From Acidobacteriota bacterium (GTDB lineage: Bacteria > Acidobacteriota > UBA890 > WLXD01): a stretch of DNA of 7,237 nucleotides. The translations under genes were made by a program, and so were the position numbers. Below are positions 1 to 4,811 of the stretch, piece after piece; position 1 is the stretch's first letter, and the number at the start of each line of letters is the position of its first letter. The stretch covers positions 1 to 7,237 of the forward strand of contig JACZXM010000145.1 in assembly GCA_022571615.1 (NCBI GenBank). The letters run 5' to 3'. The notes beneath the pieces are model-generated. The model ran no database searches, had not been told where the DNA came from, and saw only the letters and a list, made by a program, of their open reading frames with translations.

Positions 1-81
1 GGGCCACGGCGGGGCCTCGGGCTGGGCCGTGCGTCGGCGGGTCAGGCAGGATAAAAAGTAACCCCTCTCGCTTGCCTGTAT

Positions 82-95
82 GGGTAAATTTTCCC
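82..95. promoter_or_regulatory. Near-palindrome GGGTAAATTTTCCC, possible operator
   Basis: A 14-bp sequence of the form GGG-N-AAATTT-N-CCC, symmetric except at the fourth pair. It lies in the AT-rich part of the leader about 175 bp before the response regulator. The symmetry is what one expects of a dimeric regulator site, but no regulator is identified and chance occurrence is possible. Confidence 0.2.
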
Positions 96-201
96 TCTGG
101 CCGCGCAACCTGCGCCGAATACGCCAGTGGCACAGTCCTTGTTGGCCTGTCGATGAGACCGCCGCAACAGCGGGCCGCTATGACCGGGCCGCGTTCACAT
201 A

Positions 202-233
202 ACCCCTACCTCGGCCATGACCGAGGCGGGGGT
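202..233 (+). other. Stem-loop in the leader of the response regulator
   Basis: ACCCC (202-206) pairs with GGGGT (229-233), and CCTCGG (209-214) pairs with CCGAGG (221-226). They enclose the 6-nt loop CCATGA, with a small internal loop of TA against C. No T-run follows, so this is not a textbook intrinsic terminator. It may be a transcript leader structure, or the end of an upstream unit outside the window. Confidence 0.4.
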
Positions 234-268
234 CATTCGTTGGAAGCAGGATCTGTGCAGAGGCAGAG

Positions 269-781
269 ATGATAACTGGCGTAGTTCCCGTCAACGGCGA
301 GCACCGGATGCGCTCTGTGCTGGTGGTCGAGGATAACCCGGCGATGCGTTCGCTCATGAAGCGTATGCTGAAAACCGCGTATGAGGTGGAGACCGCATCA
401 TGCGTGGATGAAGCGCTCAGGATGGCCCAGGAGAGGCTGTTTGACGCCCTGTTGCTGGATATTCATCTGGGCGAGACCCGCACTGGGATAGACCTGTTGC
501 AGCTACTGCGCCAGATGCCGGCCTATCGGGAGGTACCTGCCGTGGCCTGCACCGCCTATATGGGCAAACGCGCGAGCGCACTGGAAGCGGGTTTTGACGA
601 GTACGTTGAGAAGCCGTTTACCAAAACCCAGCTTCACGAAGCTCTTGCACGCGTTCTCAGTTCTTCGCGACGTCTGGTTGCAAGGGATGAAAGGCGGACA
701 TGGGCGCCCGACAGGCACGCTAACACGCGCATAGCCGAAGGGACCAGCAGCAGACCAGAGATCCGGAACGACCACGTGTGA
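269..781 (+). CDS. Single-domain response regulator (CheY-like receiver)
   Basis: The protein is a phosphoacceptor receiver domain of two-component signalling. All conserved positions are visible when counted from the ATG at 269: the acidic pair Glu21-Asp22 in LVVEDN, the phosphorylated Asp64 in LLLDIHLG, Thr95 in ACTAY and Lys115 in VEKPF. The domain covers about residues 15-130. The remaining ~40 residues are a charged, probably disordered tail with no DNA-binding or enzymatic output domain. It therefore probably acts by protein contact or as a phosphorelay intermediate. No sensor kinase lies beside it in the window. Two starts are possible: 269, preceded by AGAGGCAGAG, and 308, preceded by GGCGAG at 6 nt. 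The receiver begins right at the second Met, so 308 is a real alternative. The family call is firm; the partner and output are unknown. Confidence 0.9.
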   Translation: MITGVVPVNGEHRMRSVLVVEDNPAMRSLMKRMLKTAYEVETASCVDEALRMAQERLFDALLLDIHLGETRTGIDLLQLLRQMPAYREVPAVACTAYMGKRASALEAGFDEYVEKPFTKTQLHEALARVLSSSRRLVARDERRTWAPDRHANTRIAEGTSSRPEIRNDHV

Positions 782-783
782 TG

Positions 784-813
784 GTAGGGTAACGCGCCCG
801 GCCCTTACCCTAC
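784..813. terminator. Hairpin between convergent genes, possible bidirectional terminator
   Basis: GTAGGGTAA (784-792) is a perfect 9-bp complement of TTACCCTAC (805-813), with a 12-nt GC-rich loop. It sits 2 nt after the response regulator stop and 17 nt beyond the stop of the truncated permease on the other strand, a common place for a shared terminator. There is no T-run on either strand, so intrinsic termination is uncertain. Confidence 0.45.
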
Positions 814-830
814 GATCAAGCAGGGGTTCT

Positions 831-1013
831 TTAGTTCTTCCGTTCGCTGAGATCCGGCATCAGGTTCAGCGGTAACAGGCCGTAGGAAACGGCCCCGAAG
901 ACGCCGATCGCGAGGAACGACATCATGATGGCAACCGGCCGCTGCGTGGTAAAGATGAACGCACGCGAGCGCGCTGGGTCCAGACGCGGCGTGGGGACCG
1001 ACGAGCTCGTCAA
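831..1013 (-). pseudogene. N-terminal remnant of an RND efflux permease
   Basis: About 55 residues match the start of AcrB/MexB-type (HAE1) inner-membrane pump proteins. There is a short cytoplasmic stretch, then a QRPVAIMMSF motif opening the first transmembrane helix, then the LPLNLMPDLS segment that in intact pumps leads into the periplasmic porter domain. In the family this is normally followed by a YPT-like sequence and about 1,000 more residues. Here it ends with the foreign tail Glu-Arg-Lys-Asn and a TAA. The apparent start is a TTG, 15 nt after the adaptor stop, with no strong ribosome site. Position and orientation show it was the second gene of an adaptor-permease operon. A deletion or rearrangement is the simplest cause, though an assembly join cannot be excluded. 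It cannot function as a pump. Confidence 0.75.
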
Positions 1014-1028
1014 GGCATCTGGCGAGGG

Positions 1029-2156
1029 TCAGCGCAGCAGTGGTAGGCCGACAGCGTCGCCCTCGACGGTGCGCACGGGCACACCGGAACGCAGGGCGTC
1101 CTGGCCGAGAACTACAACCCGATCGCCAGCCTCCAGACCCTGCAGGATCTCGACTCGGTTGGCGTCGCTCGCTCCCATGCGCACCGCCACCCGGGTAGCG
1201 ATGAGATCAGGTTCCGTGCCGTCGATACGAAAGACCACGGTCGACGCGCCGGCGTAGACGATGGCTCGCTTGGAAAGCAGCAGGGCGTTCTCCCGGATCG
1301 CGGTCGTGACGCGGACGTTCACGAACATACCCGGTCGCAAACCGGTAGCATCTGCAAGCCGCACCGTGACCTTTGCCGTCCCCGATTGCGGATCGACTAC
1401 AGGAGAGATGCGTTCGACGCTCGCCTGGAACTCCCTGCCGGCGAGCACATCCGTGCTGATGGTGGCCGGCTGTCCCGCCTCCAGGCCGGGCAGGTCAGTC
1501 TCGGGGACGTGGACATGGACCCATAGCTCATCCGGGTCGACGATCGTAAACAGATGCTGGTGTGCGCTCACTCGCGCCCCACGATGCACCAGGCGCGAGC
1601 TGATGACGCCATCGATCGGCGCCCGCACGGTCGCCTCCACGAGATCGAGCTGCGCCTGTTCCAGAGCCAGGTCGGCCTGCCGAACTTCGTACTCGGCCTG
1701 GGCGAAATCTACCTTCGACAGCACTCCCTCGGCCAGCATGCGCCGGTAGCGCAACAGATCGGAGCGCTTCTTGTCGGCCTCGGCCTCGGCGCGCTCGGCG
1801 CGGAGGCGATACTCGTCAGGGTCGAGCTCGAGAAGGGTGTCGCCAGCGCGGACTCGTGTCCCTTCCTCCACCAGCAGGCGGTCGACCTGACCCTGCACCT
1901 TTGCCAGCACATCGACAAGACCGATCGCCTCGAGATTGCCCGAGCTCATGATCCACGAGCTCATGGCACCGGTTTGCACCGTGGTCGCTACCACCGGCAC
2001 CACCTCTTCGCGCGAACGGCCGTCCTCGACCATCGTCGCCGTGTCGCCCAGCGCGTTGGCCTTGACCTCTTTGTCACCTGGGCCGCACGTCGAGCTTGCA
2101 AAGACCAGGGCAATCAGCGGTAGCCCGACGGTCATCACGCTTCTGCTGGCGCTCAT
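1029..2156 (-). CDS. RND efflux periplasmic adaptor (membrane fusion protein), lipoprotein
   Basis: This is a 375-residue adaptor of the AcrA/MexA/HlyD type, which bridges an inner-membrane RND pump to an outer-membrane channel. The N-terminus has a hydrophobic signal sequence ending in SSTC, so Cys24 is probably the lipidated residue, although Ser/Thr in the lipobox is not ideal. The lipoyl/barrel-sandwich half-motifs are at about residues 77-113 (VEEGTRVRAGDTLLELD) and 177-207 (VRAPIDGVISS), flanking a helical hairpin (114-176). The beta-barrel follows at 208-290, with VVDPQSGTAKV and GLRPGMFVNVRV, and the membrane-proximal domain ends the protein. The frame is open upstream to 2414, but the signal sequence and normal family length favour ATG 2156; ATG 2192 is an alternative. 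The expected partner permease directly downstream is only a fragment, so the adaptor is either orphaned or serves another pump. Confidence 0.92.
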   Translation of the reverse strand: MSASRSVMTVGLPLIALVFASSTCGPGDKEVKANALGDTATMVEDGRSREEVVPVVATTVQTGAMSSWIMSSGNLEAIGLVDVLAKVQGQVDRLLVEEGTRVRAGDTLLELDPDEYRLRAERAEAEADKKRSDLLRYRRMLAEGVLSKVDFAQAEYEVRQADLALEQAQLDLVEATVRAPIDGVISSRLVHRGARVSAHQHLFTIVDPDELWVHVHVPETDLPGLEAGQPATISTDVLAGREFQASVERISPVVDPQSGTAKVTVRLADATGLRPGMFVNVRVTTAIRENALLLSKRAIVYAGASTVVFRIDGTEPDLIATRVAVRMGASDANRVEILQGLEAGDRVVVLGQDALRSGVPVRTVEGDAVGLPLLR

Positions 2157-2420
2157 TTCGGAAGTCCGTTCGATTCGGGCCGCCGCGCTCATGCAGCGTG
2201 CCGAGCGACGCAGGAAGACTCTCCCTTCTAATCTTGGAATACGACGGCAACCACCGGCGGGTTTCGTTGGCGCGGCGGATCCGATCGAAGGGATCGCTCC
2301 TGCGAACAAAACATACCGCAACCGGCAAGCGCCAATCACCCACAATTTTCCAGCCGTCGTTTCACGAACGCTCGGCACAACGACAGAGACGGCGCCAGGA
2401 ATCGGTTGGCTCACTGTGCC

Positions 2421-2442
2421 GACGCAAGGATATTCGTGCGTC
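2421..2442. promoter_or_regulatory. Inverted repeat GACGCA-N10-TGCGTC, possible operator
   Basis: Two perfect 6-bp arms are separated by an AT-richer 10-bp centre and lie next to a TATATA stretch, between the divergent adaptor and H1-like genes. The size and symmetry fit a dimeric repressor site such as those of TetR-type efflux regulators, but no regulator gene is present in the window. Confidence 0.25.
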
Positions 2443-2575
2443 CCGTATATATGGACTGGTCGGTTTTTTATTGCCGGAAGAAGGGGGTAAGCTTTACAGG
2501 TCCTGGCCGTTTGACGATACTTTTTTTGGTGCGATGTCTTCCGTCAGGAGGACTTCATTCGTAGGGGGGAAAGAA

Positions 2576-2580
2576 AGGGG
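2576..2580 (+). promoter_or_regulatory. Ribosome binding site AGGGG fixing a GTG start
   Basis: AGGGG lies 7 nt before GTG 2588. The only upstream in-frame ATG nearby (2534) has no ribosome site before it, and it would add an unrelated 18-residue stretch ahead of the repeats. This favours the GTG. Confidence 0.6.
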
Positions 2581-2587
2581 TTGTGGG

Positions 2588-2821
2588 GTGGCTGCGAAGA
2601 AAAAGGCAACGAAGAAGAAGATCGCCAAGAAGAGGGTGACCAAGAAGAGGGCCACCAAGAAGAAGGTGACCAAGAAGAAGGCCACCAAGAAGAAGGTGAC
2701 CAAGAAGAAGGTCGCCAAGAAGAAGGTCGCCAAGAAGAAGGCGACCAAGAAGAAGGTCGCCAAGAAGAAGGCGACCAAGAAGAAGGCGACCAAGAAGAAG
2801 GCCCGGCGGAAGAAGAGGTAG
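2588..2821 (+). CDS. Lysine-rich histone H1-like protein (pentapeptide repeats)
   Basis: This is a 77-residue, extremely basic protein. After the initiator Met it consists of 14 tandem pentapeptides of the form [AVI]-[AT]-K-K-[KR], then the tail ARRKKR. Bacterial proteins of this composition resemble the C-terminal domain of eukaryotic histone H1 and are thought to bind DNA or RNA and help compact the nucleoid; that role is inferred from composition, not shown here. There is no folded domain, signal peptide or membrane segment. The GTG start is chosen for its AGGGG site; ATG 2534 in the same frame would give 95 residues. The gene stands alone, with a strong terminator 33 bp downstream. The repetitive DNA leaves other frames open too, including an acidic EEGDQ-type frame, but only this frame has a proper start and terminator spacing. 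Confidence 0.85.
   Translation: MAAKKKATKKKIAKKRVTKKRATKKKVTKKKATKKKVTKKKVAKKKVAKKKATKKKVAKKKATKKKATKKKARRKKR
2591..2800 (+). repeat. Fourteen tandem 15-bp coding repeats
   Basis: The 15-bp unit is approximately GNC-RYC-AAG-AAG-AAG, repeated 14 times without gaps. Variation is confined mainly to the first two codons (GCC/GTC/GTG/GCG and ACC/GCC/ACG). Such arrays change length easily by slippage or unequal recombination, in steps of five residues that keep the frame. Confidence 0.9.
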
Positions 2822-2853
2822 CGAGTTCTTCCGATCGGTTTCGAGATGCCAAG

Positions 2854-2883
2854 AAGGGGAGCGAGCGACGTCTCGCTCCCCTT
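2854..2883 (+). terminator. Strong intrinsic terminator of the H1-like gene
   Basis: AAGGGGAGCGAG (2854-2865) is a perfect 12-bp complement of CTCGCTCCCCTT (2872-2883), with the 6-nt loop CGACGT. The sequence after the stem continues TCTCT, so the T-rich tract is present but interrupted. It lies 33 bp after the H1-like stop codon. Confidence 0.88.
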
Positions 2884-3140
2884 TCTCTGTCAGCAGCAGC
2901 CGCCGTCACGATAGTGCTACGTCGGCGCGGTGACGAGGATAACTGTCGCGACCTGATCTCCAGCATCGAGCGTGGAACCACGAGATCGGGTAGCTTCCAG
3001 ACGGGGTTGGACGTGTAACACAGATCGGCCTGCGGTCGCTCGGCGGCGTTGCGGTGGAAATCGACGGTGTACTCGAGGTCCGTACGCAGCCGCGCAACAG
3101 TTTGTCAGTCGCCGCGCGAGCTGAACGTACGAGGGGTTAC
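2884..3140. other. Intergenic region before fpg, with a coding-like minus-strand stretch
   Basis: No gene with a start codon and ribosome site is visible between the H1-like terminator and fpg. On the minus strand, about 3104 down to 2970, one frame reads like real protein (for example RTDLEYTVDFHRN and YTSNPVWKLPDL), with mostly G or C at third positions. It is preceded by an in-frame TGA at 3107-3105 and has no usable start. It may be a decayed gene fragment. I do not recognise the family. Confidence 0.3.
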
Positions 3141-3983
3141 ATGCCGGAGCTGCCTGAAGTGGAGACCGTTCGTCGCGGTCTCGCGGCGACGGTCTCGGGC
3201 TGTCGGATGGCGGCCGTTCGCGTGCGCGATGTACGGCTGCGTCAGCCGGTTGATCCGGAGGCGTTGCAGCGCCTCGTGGGGGCGCGGGTAACAGCGGTAG
3301 GCCGCCGAGCGAAGTACCTGCTGCTGGAGATGGACACCGGTGCGGTGCTCATCATCCATCTTGGAATGAGCGGGACGCTACGGGTGACCCATCCAGAGAT
3401 CGAGCTCGACCGCCACGATCATGTCCGGTGGTTGTTCGCAGGCCCAGGGCTCGCCGGCGATAGGGAGCTTCGATATCGAGATCCGCGCCGGTTCGGCTTG
3501 GTGCTGGTGTCAACCCGCACTCAGCTCCAGACGCATCCCCTGTTTTGCCGTCTAGGCCCGGAGCCTTTCGATACTGAGTTCTCGGGGCAGTACCTCTGGG
3601 AGCGCTCCCGCAAGCTGCGGCGCCCGGTCAAGAACCTGCTCATGGACGCGCGCATGGTCGCGGGCATCGGCAACATCTACGCCAGCGAGGCCCTTTGGCG
3701 TGCCGGGATCCACCCTGCCAGGTCGGCACGACGCATCGGCCTCGACCGCTGGGACCGCCTGCGGCGAGCCTGTGTGGAGGTGCTTGGCGATGCGATCCGC
3801 CAAGGCGGCACGACTCTCAACGACTTTCGCGACGCGGCGGGAGATCCCGGATACTTCGCGGTCCACCTGGCGGTCTACGGACGCTCAGGCAGGGCCTGCC
3901 CACGCGCCGGATGCGACGGTAGGATACGGCGCATCGTGCAGGCGGGACGCTCGACCTTCTACTGTCCGAGATGCCAGCACTAG
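3141..3983 (+). CDS. mutM: Formamidopyrimidine-DNA glycosylase (Fpg/MutM)
   Basis: This base-excision repair enzyme removes 8-oxoguanine and ring-opened purines and cuts the DNA by beta,delta-elimination. The protein has 280 residues, close to the ~270 usual for the family. It begins MPELPEVETV, giving the catalytic Pro2 and Glu3 after Met removal. Lys58 in RRAKYLLLE matches the conserved lysine (Lys57 in E. coli). GIGNIYASEALW is the helix-two-turn-helix signature, and YFAVHLAVYGR leads into the zinc finger. The finger has Cys253, Cys258, Cys275 and Cys278, with the conserved Arg270 in GRSTFYC. The first Cys pair is spaced CX4C rather than the usual CX2C, a two-residue insertion. The start at 3141 is fixed by Pro2/Glu3 and by GAGGGG 4 nt upstream; the longer open frame from 3054 is rejected for that reason. 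The gene converges on the selenoprotein gene with 86 bp between them. Confidence 0.97.
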   Translation: MPELPEVETVRRGLAATVSGCRMAAVRVRDVRLRQPVDPEALQRLVGARVTAVGRRAKYLLLEMDTGAVLIIHLGMSGTLRVTHPEIELDRHDHVRWLFAGPGLAGDRELRYRDPRRFGLVLVSTRTQLQTHPLFCRLGPEPFDTEFSGQYLWERSRKLRRPVKNLLMDARMVAGIGNIYASEALWRAGIHPARSARRIGLDRWDRLRRACVEVLGDAIRQGGTTLNDFRDAAGDPGYFAVHLAVYGRSGRACPRAGCDGRIRRIVQAGRSTFYCPRCQH

Positions 3984-4069
3984 CAGGCCGTGTTGGATGA
4001 ACCGAAAGGGGAACGCAGCAGGGGATGAGTAGAGTCCGCGGGCAGGTCGCGCCCACGGCTCTTCCGTCT

Positions 4070-4303
4070 CTAAAGCTTGCGCCGCAACTGCTCCAGGATG
4101 GCTTCCTCTTCTGGGAAGGCGCCGGTCGAGAGCTTCGAGTAGATGAGCTCGCCGTCGGTTTGGATCTCGAAGCGGCCCCCGTCGGAGGGTACGAGGGTCA
4201 CCCTCGATATCCGTTGCTTGAACTCCCCGAGGATCTTGGCCGTCAGACTGATGGCCTGAGGTTCATAGTTTCAAGCGGAACAGTAGGTCAGCACGAGTTC
4301 CAT
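4070..4303 (-). CDS. SelW/Rdx-family selenoprotein with in-frame UGA (CxxU)
   Basis: Reading UGA at 4273-4271 as selenocysteine gives a complete 77-residue protein ending in TAG. It starts MELVLTYCSA, then Sec11, then NYEPQAISLTAKILGEF. It continues with VTLVPSDGGRFEIQTDGELIYSKLSTGAFPEEE, split here only by reading: VTLVPSDGG, RFEIQTDGELIYSK, LSTGAFPEEE. This is the thioredoxin-like Rdx/SelW fold: a beta-strand, the CxxU (or CxxC) redox motif, a helix, the G-[GV]-x-FE-[VI]-x-x-D-G strand pair and the final xGxFP motif. The UGA falls precisely at the second redox position, which a random stop would not do. AAGGAG lies 6 nt before the ATG. A SECIS-like hairpin follows the UGA. The family is implicated in thiol redox chemistry; its substrate is not established. 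Read conventionally, the gene would stop after 10 codons, so automated annotation is likely to miss it. A point-mutated cysteine form is possible but less likely. Confidence 0.92.
4220..4264 (-). promoter_or_regulatory. Putative bacterial SECIS element
   Basis: The mRNA just after the UGA can fold into a hairpin, with core at 4256-4238: GGCC pairs with GGCC, then an A-C mismatch, then UCA pairs with UGA, closing the loop GUC. The loop G and U are nucleotides 23 and 24 after the UGA. Bacterial SECIS elements carry a G(U) in the apical loop, usually about 16-37 nt from the UGA, and bind SelB there. An outer helix (GAAC with GUUC, then CUC with GGG and a bulged A) can extend the structure to 4264-4220. 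The folding was done by eye without energies. Confidence 0.7.
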
Positions 4304-4309
4304 CGAAGG

Positions 4310-4315
4310 CTCCTT
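4310..4315 (-). promoter_or_regulatory. Ribosome binding site AAGGAG of the selenoprotein gene
   Basis: AAGGAG on the minus strand sits 6 nt before ATG 4303. It supports independent translation initiation of a gene that would otherwise appear to stop after ten codons. Confidence 0.85.
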
Positions 4316-4343
4316 GTGTGGCGCTGGTAGCCTGAGGATCCGG

Positions 4344-4349
4344 ATTATA
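4344..4349 (-). promoter_or_regulatory. Perfect TATAAT box upstream of the selenoprotein gene
   Basis: TATAAT on the minus strand lies about 40 nt before the selenoprotein ATG, in the 63-bp gap after the 124-residue gene. No good -35 hexamer is seen 16-18 nt further up, so this may be a weak internal promoter or a chance match. It could let the selenoprotein be transcribed apart from its upstream neighbour. Confidence 0.35.
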
Positions 4350-4366
4350 GCTGCTACCACGGCGTG

Positions 4367-4741
4367 CTAGTAGCGCAGCTCGTCGCCGATCTCTTCCATC
4401 CAGGAGCGCAGATGGCGCCGGATGACGTCCGGCTCGATGTTCAGAACCATGCACACAGCGTCGAAACCCGTGTTGTTGCCAAAGAACCAATACTCGGGAT
4501 CACACCCGTCGGCGAGAATGGAGCGCAGGGTCTTGCCGGACACGGGATTCTGTTCCGGATCCTTCCGGTTGGCGGTGTAGATCTTGAAGTCGTCGATCGC
4601 TCGCAGCAGAACCTCTCCCCACAGCACGGATTCCGGTGTGCCGGTGAGATACTGCGCCGCATGAACGGACCCGGCAGGGGGTACCTCGCGGTCGAGGCGA
4701 GGACGCGATCTGCGTGCGGTCAAGTAGTTAGTCGAAGGCAT
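4367..4741 (-). CDS. Hypothetical protein, 124 residues
   Basis: I do not recognise this family with confidence. The protein is soluble, with no signal peptide or membrane segment. The first ~25 residues are basic and probably disordered. A helical body follows from about residue 35 (ESVLWGEVLLRAIDDFKIY). A C-terminal block contains DPEYWFFGNNTGFDAVC, then MVLNIEPDVIRRHLRSW, which reads like a small helical module of the kind found in some short DNA-binding or phage-related proteins; that resemblance is an impression only. The start ATG 4741 has AGGGAG 8 nt upstream and a good promoter candidate (4783-4811). The stop is 63 bp before the selenoprotein start on the same strand, so the two may be co-transcribed. 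The coding statistics and ribosome site make it a real gene; its function is unknown. Confidence 0.8.
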   Translation of the reverse strand: MPSTNYLTARRSRPRLDREVPPAGSVHAAQYLTGTPESVLWGEVLLRAIDDFKIYTANRKDPEQNPVSGKTLRSILADGCDPEYWFFGNNTGFDAVCMVLNIEPDVIRRHLRSWMEEIGDELRY

Positions 4742-4756
4742 AACCGGGTCTCCCTA

Positions 4757-4765
4757 TGTTATAAT
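4757..4765 (+). promoter_or_regulatory. Extended -10 promoter candidate TGTTATAAT
   Basis: TG-N-TATAAT is a perfect extended -10 element on the plus strand, where no -35 box is required. Transcription would start near 4772 and run toward bactofilin with a leader of about 270 nt. The distance makes assignment to bactofilin uncertain. Confidence 0.35.
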
Positions 4766-4770
4766 GCCTT

Positions 4771-4811
4771 ATAGTGTCTGTAAAAATATATCTGACGAGT
4801 GATAGTGTCAA
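4771..4811 (-). promoter_or_regulatory. Sigma-70 promoter candidate for the 124-residue gene, with paired repeats
   Basis: On the minus strand a perfect TTGACA (4811-4806) is followed 17 nt later by TATTTT (4788-4783), or 15 nt later by TATATT. The predicted start near 4776 gives a leader of about 35 nt carrying AGGGAG. The octamer GACACTAT occurs twice in the same orientation, at 4809-4802 (overlapping the -35 box) and 4778-4771 (at the predicted transcription start). The copies are 31 bp apart, about three helical turns, as expected of paired operator sites. Confidence 0.5.

Larger units (their letters stand above)
1..268. other. Non-coding leader region before the response regulator
   Basis: I see no convincing gene here. 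The sequence turns locally AT-rich at 51-95 and then GC-rich again. It holds a near-palindrome at 82-95, a direct repeat CGGGCCGC at 171-178 and 185-192, and a long stem-loop at 202-233, listed separately where useful. A short open frame ending in TAA at 59-61 could be the last codons of a gene entering from the left, but 19 codons are too few to judge. The region most likely holds the promoter and 5' leader of the response regulator gene. Confidence 0.5.
2157..2587. other. Divergent intergenic region between adaptor and H1-like gene
   Basis: These 431 bp separate two divergently oriented genes and should hold both promoters. The adaptor frame stays open to 2414, but the translated extension shows no domain and would bury the signal sequence, so I treat it as non-coding. 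Visible elements are an inverted repeat at 2421-2442, a TATATA stretch near 2446-2451, a T7 run at 2521-2527 and a TTGACG hexamer at 2511-2516 that could be a -35 box for the H1-like gene. No convincing -10 box lies at the right distance from that hexamer. Confidence 0.4.

Noticed and set aside
2..61. Possible C-terminal tail of a gene entering from the left
   Set aside because: Nineteen open codons ending in TAA in GC-rich DNA are not enough to support a gene call.
72..272. 66-codon plus-strand frame before the response regulator
   Set aside because: It spans a palindrome and a stable stem-loop, lacks a ribosome site and shows no protein-like pattern.
2157..2414. 86-residue N-terminal extension of the efflux adaptor
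   Set aside because: It would place the lipoprotein signal sequence internally and shows no domain; family length fits the start at 2156.
2494..2793. Minus-strand FFLVAFFLAT-type hydrophobic frame resembling a membrane protein
   Set aside because: It is the exact complement of the lysine repeats; the periodic hydrophobic residues are an artefact of AAG read as CTT/TTC.
2591..2800. Regular short repeats that could suggest a CRISPR array or minisatellite
   Set aside because: The units are contiguous 15-mers without spacers and encode a coherent protein.
2581..3018. Acidic EEGDQ-repeat frame overlapping the H1-like gene
   Set aside because: It is produced by reading the same 15-bp array in another frame; it runs through the strong terminator at 2854-2883 and into unrelated sequence, and its start is poorly placed relative to AGGGG.
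3054..3140. N-terminal extension of Fpg from an upstream ATG
   Set aside because: Fpg needs Pro2 at the mature N-terminus for catalysis; the start at 3141 provides it and has GAGGGG just upstream.
4271..4273. The UGA as an ordinary nonsense mutation (pseudogene)
   Set aside because: It sits exactly at the second redox position of CxxU, all other motifs are intact, and a SECIS-like hairpin follows; a random nonsense mutation would not be expected to meet all three.
4025..4330. Plus-strand open frame of 101 codons
   Set aside because: It is the antisense shadow of the selenoprotein gene; it has no ribosome site and no family resemblance, whereas the minus strand gives a clear Rdx protein.
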